Shown: positions 8,414 through 17,481, counted from the first letter of the stretch. The stretch is 64,000 nt of DNA from Sphingobacterium humi (GCF_009768885.1 NZ_WSQA01000008.1:124001-188000), one strand, 5' to 3'. The notes: generated from the letters alone by a model not told the origin. Translations and numbers: made by a program.

Positions 8414-9300
8414 GAATGTTGGCCCTCCAAACGGTTTAGAATAAGTCTTGAAATCAGGTTGAAGCCAAAAATGATTAGGAAAAGCAATAAGGCGGCGAAC
8501 ATGAGTGCGGAATCATATAAGGGTATCGACATCATTTCACCAAAGTTATTGGCTATGAGGGCAGGAATTGGATAACCGGCATCGAAAATGGACTTCGGTA
8601 GGTGCGGAATATTACCACATACCATCAATACGGCAATGGTTTCACCGAATGCACGCGAAATGGCTAATACTACGGCTGCCAACAAGCCTGGCTTGGCCTT
8701 CTTCAGGATGACATGCTTGATGGTTTCCCAACGCGTAGCCCCTAAACTTAGGGAAACAGCCCGGAGCTCATACGGAATGGTTTGCAATACCTCCACCATT
8801 ATGCTCACCATGATGGGAAAGATCATGACCGCCAATACTATCCCACCGGCAAATACCGAATATCCTGAACTACTGATTCCAAACACTGGTGCTACATAAG
8901 TACCCAATAGCGGCACAACAAATAAAACGCCCCAAACGCCATACAACACCGGCGGAATAGCCGCCAACACATTCACCAAGGGCAATACCATGTTCCGTAA
9001 CCTATCGGACGCATATTCGACTAAATACACCGATGCAGCTATGCATAAGGGCACGGCAAGAAGTAAAGAAAGTGCTGTAACCCATAGGGTGCCCATAATA
9101 AAGGGTAGAAATCCAAATTTCCCCTTTAACGGCGCCCATACACTTTCACTCAGCAATTGGCCGAGGGAATATTCCTGCAATACAGGTTGTGCTTTCCAGA
9201 GCAAGCCTAGAAACACGAGTAAAATAAGGAGGCTACTCAGCCCCAGGAGCAGGGCCGAGCTATTTTTGGCGATTTTATCTTTTGCTAATCTACTAATCAC
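8410..9300 (-). CDS. pstC: Phosphate ABC transporter permease PstC
   Basis: First permease subunit of the phosphate importer, 296 residues. It has six membrane helices, the EAA loop LRAVSLSLGATRWETIKHV, and the AISRAFGETIAVLMVCGN segment typical of PstC. Translation appears to start at a GTG at 9300 that overlaps the 3' end of pstS by 8 bp. It pairs with PstA to form the membrane channel. Confidence 0.95.
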   Translation of the reverse strand: MISRLAKDKIAKNSSALLLGLSSLLILLVFLGLLWKAQPVLQEYSLGQLLSESVWAPLKGKFGFLPFIMGTLWVTALSLLLAVPLCIAASVYLVEYASDRLRNMVLPLVNVLAAIPPVLYGVWGVLFVVPLLGTYVAPVFGISSSGYSVFAGGIVLAVMIFPIMVSIMVEVLQTIPYELRAVSLSLGATRWETIKHVILKKAKPGLLAAVVLAISRAFGETIAVLMVCGNIPHLPKSIFDAGYPIPALIANNFGEMMSIPLYDSALMFAALLLFLIIFGFNLISRLILNRLEGQHS

Positions 9301-10270
9301 GGGCTTTCAATTTTTGTAATGCTTCCGGAAGATATTCTCGTTGAATAGGCACATAGCCATTTTCTAACAGGTAGGCTTGTTCTTTTTCTTGCCACACGAA
9401 GGCAATAAATGCTTCTAATAGTTTCGTTTGCTTATCCTTGCGGATGACAAACATCAATTCCCGTGCTGGCGGTGCGGGGTATCGTTTTTCGGCAATAGCC
9501 TGTGTGAGCAGATCGATGCTATCGTAAAAATCTTCATCCGGGCTTAGTTTCCCGTCAGCATTTAAATCGATGGGCAAGGCACTAATGCCTTCAGAATAAT
9601 GCTTGCTTTTTAAATCATATACGTAGTTCACATTATTGAAACCAATAGCGAGAGCTTGGTCTTTTATGGCTTGCGCCAGGCCGGGATCTCCGAAAATTCC
9701 GATGCCTTTGAGGTCTTCTTGACTCGCGTGGAAAAATTTTGCCCAAGTTTCGGCAGCGCCAGCCGCATCCGACCGTACATACACTTGAATAGGCTCTTCG
9801 ACAAAGCGGGAATCGATATCCGACCATTTTTTATAGGCCTGTGTCAGGAAAATCCCTTTCAATTCTTCTTGTGATAAGCCCCGTTCCATCAAAAGGCTGT
9901 AATTCGGATGTGCTGTATTAATAGTTGCCAGAACAGCATCATGTGCAACCACTAAAGGATAGGCTCCTTTTTCCAATTCTTGATCATGCAGGTCGCGGGA
10001 AACTAAACCGATATCAACCATATTACTCAACACATCGGCTATGCCTTTGCCTGCCCCACCTGCAGAAATATTAAAGCGCACATGCGGGTTTTCTTTCTTA
10101 AAATCTTCGGCCCAAAGTACCGCCAAAGGGTAGAGTGCGAAGGCTCCGGAGATCGAAATATTACCAACATATCCTTTCTCCGAATCATAGCCCTCGGCAA
10201 CCTTAGGTGCACAAGAAGCTAAAATTAGAAATGTTAATACGCTGATTGATAATATGTTATATTTCTTCAC
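9293..10270 (-). CDS. pstS: Phosphate-binding lipoprotein PstS
   Basis: Captures phosphate outside the inner membrane. The 325-residue precursor starts at a GTG and has a lipoprotein signal ending LILASC, so Cys20 would be lipidated. The phosphate-site segments ISGAFALYPLA, ISAGGAGKGIADV and IGLVSRDLHD are visible. Near residues 233-244 the loop DLNADGKLSPDE fits the EF-hand calcium pattern (D-x-N-x-D-G...E); a comparable Asn/Asp-Gly-rich loop is common in related binding proteins of this phylum. It is first in the pst operon, with a good -7 box 37 bp upstream. Confidence 0.92.
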   Translation of the reverse strand: MKKYNILSISVLTFLILASCAPKVAEGYDSEKGYVGNISISGAFALYPLAVLWAEDFKKENPHVRFNISAGGAGKGIADVLSNMVDIGLVSRDLHDQELEKGAYPLVVAHDAVLATINTAHPNYSLLMERGLSQEELKGIFLTQAYKKWSDIDSRFVEEPIQVYVRSDAAGAAETWAKFFHASQEDLKGIGIFGDPGLAQAIKDQALAIGFNNVNYVYDLKSKHYSEGISALPIDLNADGKLSPDEDFYDSIDLLTQAIAEKRYPAPPARELMFVIRKDKQTKLLEAFIAFVWQEKEQAYLLENGYVPIQREYLPEALQKLKARD

Positions 10271-10306
10271 AGGAGCGTCGTTTTGAGGTTTTTAAAATTA
10301 TTTTTA

Positions 10307-10314
10307 CAAATATA
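10307..10314 (-). promoter_or_regulatory. Bacteroidota -7 box for pstSCAB
   Basis: TATATTTG on the minus strand, a perfect TAnnTTTG match, lies about 37 bp upstream of the pstS GTG. No Pho-box-like repeat can be claimed from the sequence. Confidence 0.6.
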
Positions 10315-10358
10315 TACTAAATCACTAGATATTATATATTATTTTTACAGAAAATTTA

Positions 10359-10366
10359 TACATTTG
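10359..10366 (+). promoter_or_regulatory. Bacteroidota -7 box for the sulfate-assimilation operon
   Basis: TACATTTG on the plus strand, a perfect match to TAnnTTTG, gives a predicted leader of about 70 nt before the sulfite reductase ATG. It is back to back with the pstS promoter in a very AT-rich region. Confidence 0.6.
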
Positions 10367-10441
10367 TCCACTGAACCTTAACAATCAACTAACAAAAGGT
10401 TAAAACAATTGAATTATTCACAATAATAATAGAAGGCTGCT

Positions 10442-12547
10442 ATGCAAAGTTTCCGTACAGAATTAGAGAATCCATTGGTTGAGCAAGAGATTATTGAGCT
10501 AGAAAGGAAGATTAGAAGTTTTAGAAATGGGGAGATTCCTGAAGAGAAATTCCGTTCCTTACGCTTGGCAAGAGGCGTGTATGGACAAAGGCAAGCTGGC
10601 GTACAAATGGTGCGCATTAAGTTACCCTTTGGCAAAGTTACTTTTCAGCAATTACTGAAAATTGCAGCCATCTCTGACGAGTATGCCAGCAAGAATTTGC
10701 ATTTAACCACGCGTCAGGATATTCAAATCCACTTTGTTAGTTTAGATAAAACGCCGGAATTATGGGCGAAATTGGCCGAGGATGACATGACTTTGCGGGA
10801 AGCCTGCGGGAACACCGTTAGAAACGTGACGGCTTCAGCTACTGCCGGCATTGATCCTTTGGAACCTTTCGACGTTTCGCCATACGCGCAGGCCACCTTT
10901 GCCTACTTCTTACGGAATCCGATATGTGCGGAAATGGGGCGTAAGTTCAAGATGTCCTTTTCGGCAAGCGAGCAGGATACCGCCTTTTCTTATATCCATG
11001 ATTTTGGTTTTATTCCAAAGTTGAAACTCATTGATGGACAGGAACAACGTGGCTTTAAAGTAATGTTAGGAGGGGGGCTTGGTGCCCAACCTATCTTAGC
11101 CTATGAGATTGCAGATTTCTTGCATGAAGATGACTTTATACCTTATGTAGAGGCAACTTTACGGGTATTTGACCGCCATGGCGAACGCAATAACCGCAAT
11201 AAAGCGCGCTTCAAATACCTAATCCAAAAGCTGGGCTTAGAAACGGTATTGGCATTAATTGAAGAGGAAAAACTAGCGATAAAAAACAAAACCTGGGTGG
11301 TGGATCGGGAAAGCATTCAACAACCTGAGGCGCCAAATGCCTTGGTGGAGGCGATTGATCCGGTAGATCTACTGGGTTTTGAGACCTGGAAACAGACAAA
11401 CACCTTTACACAAAAGCAAGATGGCTATTTTGGAGTATATGCTTCCATTCAAACGGGGGATATTTCTACGGATAAAGCAAGAGCACTCGTAGCGGGGCTA
11501 CAAGGTCATGTTGCTGATGATATCCGTATTACTCAAGATCAAAACTTGCTGTTTAAATACGTTCGGGAAGAATCTCTTCCCCATATTTACAACCTCTTGG
11601 CAAGCTTGGGCTTTGCCAAAGCAGGTTACAACAGTACCGCGGACATTACAACCTGTCCCGGAACGGATACCTGTAATCTGGGGATTTCAAATTCGACAGA
11701 AATGGCCCGGGTATTGGAAAACTACATCCATGAATTTCATGCAGATTATATCTATGAGCAGTCGCTAAAAATCAAGATCTCCGGCTGTATGAACTCCTGC
11801 GGACAGCATGGCTTGGCACATATCGGCTTTCATGGCAGTTCGGTAAAGTCTGGTGGAAATGTGATTCCCGCAGCCCAGGTGATGTTGGCCGGAGGAACGA
11901 TTGGCGATGGCAAAGGTCGTGTTGCAGAACGGGTTATAAAAGTGCCTACAAAGCGCGTGCTACAGGTGGTCGATTTGATATTGCAGGATTTCAAAGCCTC
12001 AAAAAGTGCAGACCAGAATTTCCATAGCTATTATGATCAGCAAGGGAAGGACTATTTCTATAGACTATTAAAGCCTTTGGCCGATTTAACCAACCTCACT
12101 CCGGATGAGCATATCGATTGGGGACATGAAGGCTCGTTTAGCACCGCGATTGGCGTGGGTGAATGTGCCGGCGTAATAATCGACTTGGTTGCCACGCTTT
12201 TACTAGAAGCGGAAGAGAAATTAGATCTCGCTCAACTCGCAATCGACAAGCAACAATATGCCGATGCGATATATCATGCCTACAGCTCATTTGTATGGAC
12301 AGCAAAAGCTTTATTGCTAGATAAAGGGGTAAACGCCTCCACACAATCCGCAGTGATCCAAGAGTTTGATAACCATTATGTAAATGAAGGCTTATTTCAA
12401 TTCCCGACAAGTTTTAGCGATCGGGTGTTGCAAATCAATAAATTCGAACCTTCCAGAGAATTCGCGGAAGCCTTCTTGCTGCAAGCCACAGCTTTCAGTT
12501 TGGAAGCGGCTGCACGTCGGGAAGAATTAAAAACAGTAAATCAATAA
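10442..12547 (+). CDS. Sulfite reductase (siroheme, ferredoxin-type) with HEPN-like C-terminal domain
   Basis: Reduces sulfite to sulfide using siroheme coupled to a 4Fe-4S cluster. Of 701 residues, about 1-550 form the duplicated nitrite/sulfite reductase fold, with LTTRQDIQIHF near residue 88 and NTVRNVTAS near 124. The cluster ligands are C405, C411, C449 and C453, in the C-x5-C and C-x3-C pattern. Residues about 555-701 are an added helical domain (YADAIYHAYSSFVWTAKALL) resembling HEPN domains, though the RNase-type R-x4-6-H motif is not evident. I recall this fusion being annotated as HEPN-containing in related genera. It leads the operon with siroheme and sulfate-activation genes, so sulfite rather than nitrite is the likely substrate. 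Confidence 0.88.
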   Translation: MQSFRTELENPLVEQEIIELERKIRSFRNGEIPEEKFRSLRLARGVYGQRQAGVQMVRIKLPFGKVTFQQLLKIAAISDEYASKNLHLTTRQDIQIHFVSLDKTPELWAKLAEDDMTLREACGNTVRNVTASATAGIDPLEPFDVSPYAQATFAYFLRNPICAEMGRKFKMSFSASEQDTAFSYIHDFGFIPKLKLIDGQEQRGFKVMLGGGLGAQPILAYEIADFLHEDDFIPYVEATLRVFDRHGERNNRNKARFKYLIQKLGLETVLALIEEEKLAIKNKTWVVDRESIQQPEAPNALVEAIDPVDLLGFETWKQTNTFTQKQDGYFGVYASIQTGDISTDKARALVAGLQGHVADDIRITQDQNLLFKYVREESLPHIYNLLASLGFAKAGYNSTADITTCPGTDTCNLGISNSTEMARVLENYIHEFHADYIYEQSLKIKISGCMNSCGQHGLAHIGFHGSSVKSGGNVIPAAQVMLAGGTIGDGKGRVAERVIKVPTKRVLQVVDLILQDFKASKSADQNFHSYYDQQGKDYFYRLLKPLADLTNLTPDEHIDWGHEGSFSTAIGVGECAGVIIDLVATLLLEAEEKLDLAQLAIDKQQYADAIYHAYSSFVWTAKALLLDKGVNASTQSAVIQEFDNHYVNEGLFQFPTSFSDRVLQINKFEPSREFAEAFLLQATAFSLEAAARREELKTVNQ

Positions 12548-12561
12548 GAGGAGGAACCGAT

Positions 12562-13332
12562 ATGAAAGACATTCAAGCAAAAGTAACCTTAGTCGGCGCA
12601 GGCCCCGGAGATCCCGATTTAATCTCTTTAAAAGGCATTAAAGCCATAGAGCAGGCCGATGTCATCTTATATGATGCTTTGGTAAACGAGAGTTTATTAA
12701 ATTATGCACCGGCACATTGCACAAAGATATATGTTGGAAAACGTGCGGAGCGCTTATCGACTTCCCAAGATAGCATTAACCAATTGTTGGTGGATTATGC
12801 CTTAACCCATGGCCATGTTGTACGCTTAAAGGGGGGAGATCCTTTTGTGTTCGGCCGCGGTGGCGAAGAAATTGATTATGTGCGTCAGTATAATATCCCG
12901 ACGGCTGTTATTCCTGGTATCTCATCTTCCGTAGGATTAACAGGGCTACAGCAGATTCCCTTAACCTATCGTGGTATTTCCGAATCTTTCTGGGTCATTA
13001 CCGGATCTACCAGTGATGGCCGTTTATCAAACGACCTTTACCAAGCGGTACAAACCCAAGCAACGGTAGTTGTACTGATGGGCTTCGGTAAATTAAGAGA
13101 AATCGTAGACCTTTATCAGAATTATGGAAAAGGAGATTTACCGATTGCCATCATCCAGAATGGGTCATTAGCTAACGAGCGCGTAGTACTAGGAAGAATA
13201 GATTCTATTCTTCAAGAAGCAGAACGCAGCTTAGTAGGCGTACCGGCGATCATTGTATTAGGGGAAGTGGTGGCCAAACATGAGCAATTTGAAGCCTTAA
13301 CTGCTGAATTAGCAACTTTATCTAAATCTTAA
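12562..13332 (+). CDS. cobA: Uroporphyrinogen-III C-methyltransferase
   Basis: Transfers two methyl groups from SAM to uroporphyrinogen III, forming precorrin-2 for siroheme. The 256-residue protein has the family motifs VGAGPGDPDLISLKG (residues 10-24), LYDALV, VRLKGGDPFVFGRGGEE and VIPGISS. It is preceded by a strong GAGGAGG Shine-Dalgarno sequence, unusual for this phylum and consistent with a need for efficient downstream translation. It lies 14 bp after the sulfite reductase and supplies its siroheme cofactor. Confidence 0.96.
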   Translation: MKDIQAKVTLVGAGPGDPDLISLKGIKAIEQADVILYDALVNESLLNYAPAHCTKIYVGKRAERLSTSQDSINQLLVDYALTHGHVVRLKGGDPFVFGRGGEEIDYVRQYNIPTAVIPGISSSVGLTGLQQIPLTYRGISESFWVITGSTSDGRLSNDLYQAVQTQATVVVLMGFGKLREIVDLYQNYGKGDLPIAIIQNGSLANERVVLGRIDSILQEAERSLVGVPAIIVLGEVVAKHEQFEALTAELATLSKS

Positions 13333-13337
13333 GCCTA

Positions 13338-13919
13338 ATGAATACCTTATTTCCTATTTACGTAAAATTGGATCAGATCCAGACTTTACTGGTTGGCGCA
13401 GGTCCGGTAGGTTTAGAAAAATTACAGGCCATCCTACAGAATTCACCACAAGCAAAGGTTCAAGTGGTTGCTAGCGAAGTTTCATCGGAATTCCGAATGG
13501 CTATCGCTGGAAATCCAAACATCAGCTTAGCAGAACGCAGTTTTGAACCTGCCGATATGGATGCTAAGGATTTGATTATCATGGCGACGAATAACCCCGC
13601 GTTTAATCAGGAAGTACAGCAATTAGCAAAAGCAAGGAATATCTTGTTGAATATTGCGGATAAACCGGACCTGTGCGACTTCTACCTTGGTTCTGTCGTA
13701 CAAAAGGGAAACCTAAAAATTGGCATTTCAACCAATGGGAAGTCGCCAACCATCGCTAAGCGTCTGAAAGAACTCCTAAACGACTTGCTGCCTGAGGAAA
13801 TCGATGAGACTTTAAACCTGATGGCGCATTATAGAAACAGCATTAAGGGAGATTTAAAGGAAAAAATCAAGCGCCTGAATAGCCATACCGCACAATTAGT
13901 ACAAGGAGGTAGCCAATGA
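13338..13919 (+). CDS. Precorrin-2 dehydrogenase / sirohydrochlorin ferrochelatase
   Basis: Completes siroheme synthesis by NAD-dependent oxidation of precorrin-2 and iron insertion, corresponding to the N-terminal half of CysG or to Met8/YlnF. The 193-residue protein has the glycine-rich NAD site LLVGAGPVGLEKLQ (about residues 15-28), the segment NIADKPDLCDFYLGS and the ISTNGKSPTIAKRLKE motif. The methyltransferase half is encoded separately by the preceding gene. It begins 5 bp after cobA, and its stop overlaps the next ATG as ATGA. Confidence 0.93.
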   Translation: MNTLFPIYVKLDQIQTLLVGAGPVGLEKLQAILQNSPQAKVQVVASEVSSEFRMAIAGNPNISLAERSFEPADMDAKDLIIMATNNPAFNQEVQQLAKARNILLNIADKPDLCDFYLGSVVQKGNLKIGISTNGKSPTIAKRLKELLNDLLPEEIDETLNLMAHYRNSIKGDLKEKIKRLNSHTAQLVQGGSQ

Positions 13920-14614
13920 TAGCACAACTAAAAGAAGATATAAAGGATTTGGACGCCCTGGAGATATTAACGCTTCTCGATGCCACATTTACTAAGCAGG
14001 CGGTTTTTTCTACTTCCTTTGGAATCGAAGATCAGGTGATTACCCATATGCTAGCACAGATCAAAGCAAGTACGGCTATTTTCACCCTAGATACCGGTCG
14101 CTTATTCCCTGAAACCTATTATGTATGGAGCAGAACCATTGAAAGTTATAAATTAAACATCAAGGCCTATTTCCCAAATACAGAAGCTGTTGAGCAGCTT
14201 ATTTCCAGCAAGGGACCGGCAAGTTTTTACGAGTCGGTGGAGAATCGGAAAGAGTGCTGTTACATCCGGAAAATAGAGCCTTTAAAGCGAGCGATTAAAG
14301 GTTATCAAGTTTGGATTACGGGCATACGTGCGGAGCAGTCGGAAAACCGAGACCATATGGAAGCTGTAGAATGGGATGAAGGGAACCAACTAATCAAAGT
14401 CCATCCCTTATTTAATTGGACCTTAGCCGAAGTGGAAGAATACCTAAAAGCTCACTTTGTTCCCTACAACCCTTTACACGATAAAGGTTATCCTAGCATA
14501 GGTTGTCAGCCATGTACGCGGGCTATTGCAACGGGGGAGGATTTTAGAGCCGGTCGTTGGTGGTGGGAGGATAAAAGCAAGAAGGAGTGTGGATTACATG
14601 TTACAAGTAAATAA
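13916..14614 (+). CDS. cysH: Assimilatory adenylyl-sulfate (APS) reductase
   Basis: Reduces activated sulfate to sulfite. The 232-residue protein has the PP-loop-like FSTSFGIEDQ and LDTGRLFPETY motifs and a catalytic Cys225 in the ECGLH tail. It also has the cluster pair Cys114-Cys115 plus Cys197-x2-Cys200, which binds a 4Fe-4S centre in APS reductases and is absent from enterobacterial PAPS reductase. No APS kinase (cysC) accompanies it, and CysN here has no kinase domain, so APS is the probable direct substrate. A good AAGGAGGT site precedes its start, and it overlaps the upstream gene by 4 bp. Confidence 0.93.
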   Translation: MIAQLKEDIKDLDALEILTLLDATFTKQAVFSTSFGIEDQVITHMLAQIKASTAIFTLDTGRLFPETYYVWSRTIESYKLNIKAYFPNTEAVEQLISSKGPASFYESVENRKECCYIRKIEPLKRAIKGYQVWITGIRAEQSENRDHMEAVEWDEGNQLIKVHPLFNWTLAEVEEYLKAHFVPYNPLHDKGYPSIGCQPCTRAIATGEDFRAGRWWWEDKSKKECGLHVTSK

Positions 14615-14617
14615 TTA

Positions 14618-15514
14618 ATGGTTATGGATTACTTAGATCATTTAGAGGCGGAAGCCATATATATATTACGAGAGGTGGCTGGACAGTTTGAAAAACCTGC
14701 CTTATTATTCTCCGGCGGAAAAGATTCAATTACGCTGGTACATTTGGCGAAAAAAGCCTTTCGCCCCGGCAAATTTCCATTTCCATTAGTGCATATTGAT
14801 ACGGGACATAACTTCCCGGAAACCATTGCCTTTCGGGATTGGTTAGTTGAACAAACCGGTGAAAAATTAATCGTTGGCTATGTTCAAGATAGTATTGATG
14901 CCGGAAAAGTCATCGAACAAAAGGGAAAACATGCGAGCCGTAATGCGCTCCAAACCGTGACCTTGCTCGATACCATTGAGCAAAACGGCTTTGATGCCTG
15001 TATCGGAGGTGCCCGCCGGGACGAGGAAAAAGCAAGAGCCAAGGAACGGATCTTCTCAGTACGCGATGAGTTTGGCCAATGGGATCCAAAACGGCAGCGT
15101 CCTGAACTCTGGAATATCTTCAATGGAAAGATTCAGCGTGGCGAGAATGTTCGGGTATTCCCCATATCCAATTGGACGGAATTAGACGTTTGGAATTACA
15201 TCAAACGCGAAGAAATTGCTTTGCCATCAATCTATTTCAGTCATTATCGTGACGTGGTATTTCGCAATGGACAATGGATGGCCGCAGATCCAGTTTTGCA
15301 GATCGACGCGAGTGATACCGTTGCGCATAAGTCAGTAAGGTTTAGAACAGTAGGAGATATGACCTGTACGGCCGCTGTAGACTCTGAAGCAACAGATTTA
15401 GACGATATCATTGCAGAAATCAAGGCCTCTACAGTCAGCGAACGCGGAGCTCGCTTGGACGATAAGGTATCTGAAGCCGCGATGGAAGATCGTAAGAAAC
15501 AAGGGTATTTTTAA
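14618..15514 (+). CDS. cysD: Sulfate adenylyltransferase subunit 2
   Basis: Catalytic subunit of ATP sulfurylase, which makes APS from sulfate and ATP with the GTPase CysN. The 298-residue protein carries the ATP pyrophosphatase loop LLFSGGKDSITLVHL near residue 30, HIDTGHNFPETI, and the family stretches GGARRDEEKARAKERIFS and RFRTVGDMTCTAAV. A second in-frame ATG at 14624 gives the more usual MDYLDHLE start and may be the true one. It sits 3 bp after cysH and 22 bp before cysN. Confidence 0.96.
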   Translation: MVMDYLDHLEAEAIYILREVAGQFEKPALLFSGGKDSITLVHLAKKAFRPGKFPFPLVHIDTGHNFPETIAFRDWLVEQTGEKLIVGYVQDSIDAGKVIEQKGKHASRNALQTVTLLDTIEQNGFDACIGGARRDEEKARAKERIFSVRDEFGQWDPKRQRPELWNIFNGKIQRGENVRVFPISNWTELDVWNYIKREEIALPSIYFSHYRDVVFRNGQWMAADPVLQIDASDTVAHKSVRFRTVGDMTCTAAVDSEATDLDDIIAEIKASTVSERGARLDDKVSEAAMEDRKKQGYF

Positions 15515-15536
15515 GCATTAAAAGAAGAGCAACAAC

Positions 15537-16781
15537 ATGAACATCATAAAATTTATTACCGCAGGATCGGTAGACGACGGCAAAAGCACCTTAATCGGTC
15601 GATTACTCTATGATACCAATTCCATCTTGGACGATCAATTAGAAGCCATTCAAAAGGCAAATCGTAAAAACGATGATGGTACTGTCGATTTAGCCATCCT
15701 CACCGACGGATTAAAAGCTGAGCGCGAACAAGGAATCACCATCGATGTGGCATACAAATACTTTCAAACTGAAAAGCGTAAGTTTATCATTGCCGATGCG
15801 CCTGGCCATATTCAATACACAAGAAACATGGTCACAGGGGCAAGTAATTCCGATTTAATCATCATATTAATCGATGCCCGGAAAGGTGTCATTGAACAAA
15901 CAAAAAGGCACTCTTTTTTAGCCAAATTACTAGGCCTCAAAAAGGTATTGGTTTGCATCAATAAAATGGATATGATGGATTACGAACTTGCTGTTTATGA
16001 AAACATTAAGAACGACTACCTAAAGCTTGCAGAGAAGTTAAATTTAAGTAATATAGACTTCATTCCTGTATCTGCTTTAAAAGGTGATAATATCGTACAT
16101 AAATCAGAAAGAATTCCTTGGTATACAGGACCTTCCTTATTAAGTTACCTAGAAGAAGTCAACCTGGATACCGATGAAATCAACAAAGGCTGGCGCTTTC
16201 CTGTACAATGGGTAATTCGCCCACAAAGTGCTGATTTACATGATTATAGAGGTTACGCAGGCCGCGTGCTAGGAGAGGGGCTTAAAGTAGGAGAAGAGGT
16301 CCTTGTTTTGCCTGCAGGAACACGTTCTACCGTAAAAGCAATCGAATTTAATGAAGAGCAATTACAAGAAGCGAAGAACGGCGCATCTGTAATAATTCAC
16401 TTAAATGATGATGTAGATATCTCTAGAGGCGATTTTATTGTTAGTGCAGCACATCCAGGAGCAACAGATCGCTTTTTAGAAGCTAATATTTCTTGGTTTG
16501 AAAACAAGGAGCTGGATCAGAATCAGGTTTATCTGTTGCAAACGCATAGTAAGCTTGTAAAGATTAAAATTCCTGAAATTCTTTTCAAGTATGATGTGCA
16601 TACGCAAGAACCAATCTATGGCGAAGCGATTTGTTTAAATGATATTGCTCGAGTACAGATTAAAGCAGCCGAAGATATTGTTTATGATAAGCAAGCAGAT
16701 TTCCCAGAAAATGCTCGCGCAATTATTATTGATCCCAGAACCAATATTACTGTGGCCGCAGTAATGATCCAAAGTGCTTAA
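15537..16781 (+). CDS. cysN: Sulfate adenylyltransferase subunit 1 (GTPase)
   Basis: Regulatory GTPase that drives the unfavourable APS-forming reaction of CysD. The 414-residue protein has an elongation-factor-like G domain: G1 AGSVDDGKSTLIGRLLYDT, the switch region DGLKAEREQGITIDVAY, DAPGHIQYTRNM and NKMDMMDY. Two beta-barrel domains follow. It ends without the CysC kinase domain present in CysNC fusions. It is the last gene of the operon; a weak hairpin without T-tract follows the stop (about 16790-16812). Confidence 0.96.
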   Translation: MNIIKFITAGSVDDGKSTLIGRLLYDTNSILDDQLEAIQKANRKNDDGTVDLAILTDGLKAEREQGITIDVAYKYFQTEKRKFIIADAPGHIQYTRNMVTGASNSDLIIILIDARKGVIEQTKRHSFLAKLLGLKKVLVCINKMDMMDYELAVYENIKNDYLKLAEKLNLSNIDFIPVSALKGDNIVHKSERIPWYTGPSLLSYLEEVNLDTDEINKGWRFPVQWVIRPQSADLHDYRGYAGRVLGEGLKVGEEVLVLPAGTRSTVKAIEFNEEQLQEAKNGASVIIHLNDDVDISRGDFIVSAAHPGATDRFLEANISWFENKELDQNQVYLLQTHSKLVKIKIPEILFKYDVHTQEPIYGEAICLNDIARVQIKAAEDIVYDKQADFPENARAIIIDPRTNITVAAVMIQSA

Positions 16782-16916
16782 TAATGTAATAGATTCCCTT
16801 GAGGGGGAGTCTGTGTTTACATCTATTTAACATAATATAAATTATAGTAACAATATACTAATGCAAGAGGATAGGTTATTTAAAGAATAATTCATACATA
16901 AATTTACTAAATATCC

Positions 16917-17207
16917 TTAATAAAATAGCTGAGAATGAGTTCCAAGCCTTATTAAATGAATCTCCTTGAATGGAACATCTTCTTGATCCCAAATCAATAA
17001 TAAATCAGGAAGTACATGACATTCCCATAATCCTTTATAATTACCCAAGAGTTTATGTGCTTTAAATTTATCAGGTATTGCTTGAGCACCGCCATCAGTA
17101 AGCAATCCTAAAATATCCATAAGCGCGCTGACTTCTTTTGGATTATATTGATGCTTTTTAAAATCCTTTTTAAATTTACTGGAGAAGGTCAATTTATACT
17201 TACCCAT
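16917..17207 (-). CDS. YafQ-family mRNA interferase toxin
   Basis: RelE-superfamily toxin that cuts mRNA on the ribosome. The 96-residue product shows the YafQ pattern: basic N-terminal helices (SSKFKKDFKKH), HKLLGNYKGLWECHV, the DLLLIWDQE strand and the C-terminal LGTHSQLF with the expected catalytic His near the end. The longest frame starts at a TTG at 17210, but the next codon is ATG and its A overlaps the antitoxin TGA stop (TGATG), giving classic translational coupling. It is transcribed after the antitoxin. Confidence 0.9.
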   Translation of the reverse strand: MGKYKLTFSSKFKKDFKKHQYNPKEVSALMDILGLLTDGGAQAIPDKFKAHKLLGNYKGLWECHVLPDLLLIWDQEDVPFKEIHLIRLGTHSQLFY

Positions 17208-17464
17208 CAATCCTTATTTAGATCTTTTAATAAGCTTTCAGGGTCATCATATCGCTTTAAAAGCTTTCTTTCTTCTCGAGCCTCCTTTATAGCATCTTTT
17301 GTTTCTTTATTGGGTTCATAATCAGAAATTGCATGGAACAAAACAGTTTCTATGAAGTTGTTAACACTTATATTCTCCAACTTCGCTAACTTTTCAATTT
17401 TCAAATACAACTCTTTATCCAAACTTAATGAAGTTGATTTTTTTAATTTTCCTGAATCCATCAT
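17207..17464 (-). CDS. Antitoxin partner of YafQ-type toxin
   Basis: A short protein of about 85 residues beginning MMDSGKLKKSTSLSLDKEL. The N-terminal strand plus two helices fit a ribbon-helix-helix DNA-binding domain, and the charged, K/E-rich C-terminus (about residues 55-85) would wrap the toxin. The frame is open back to an ATG at 17494, but a perfect -7 box lies within that extension and an A/G-rich site (aaaagaaga) precedes 17464, so I place the start there. As in other modules it probably represses its own promoter. Confidence 0.82.
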   Translation of the reverse strand: MMDSGKLKKSTSLSLDKELYLKIEKLAKLENISVNNFIETVLFHAISDYEPNKETKDAIKEAREERKLLKRYDDPESLLKDLNKD

Positions 17465-17481
17465 GACATCTTCTTTTATAA

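Noticed and set aside
10442..12547. Nitrite reductase identity for the siroheme enzyme
   Set aside because: The family covers both substrates, but the operon holds siroheme and sulfate-activation genes and no nitrate or nitrite transport genes, so sulfite is favoured.
16782..16830. Terminator after cysN
   Set aside because: A short stem around AGATTCCC/GGGAGTCT exists but has a wobble pair and no T-tract, so it was not listed.
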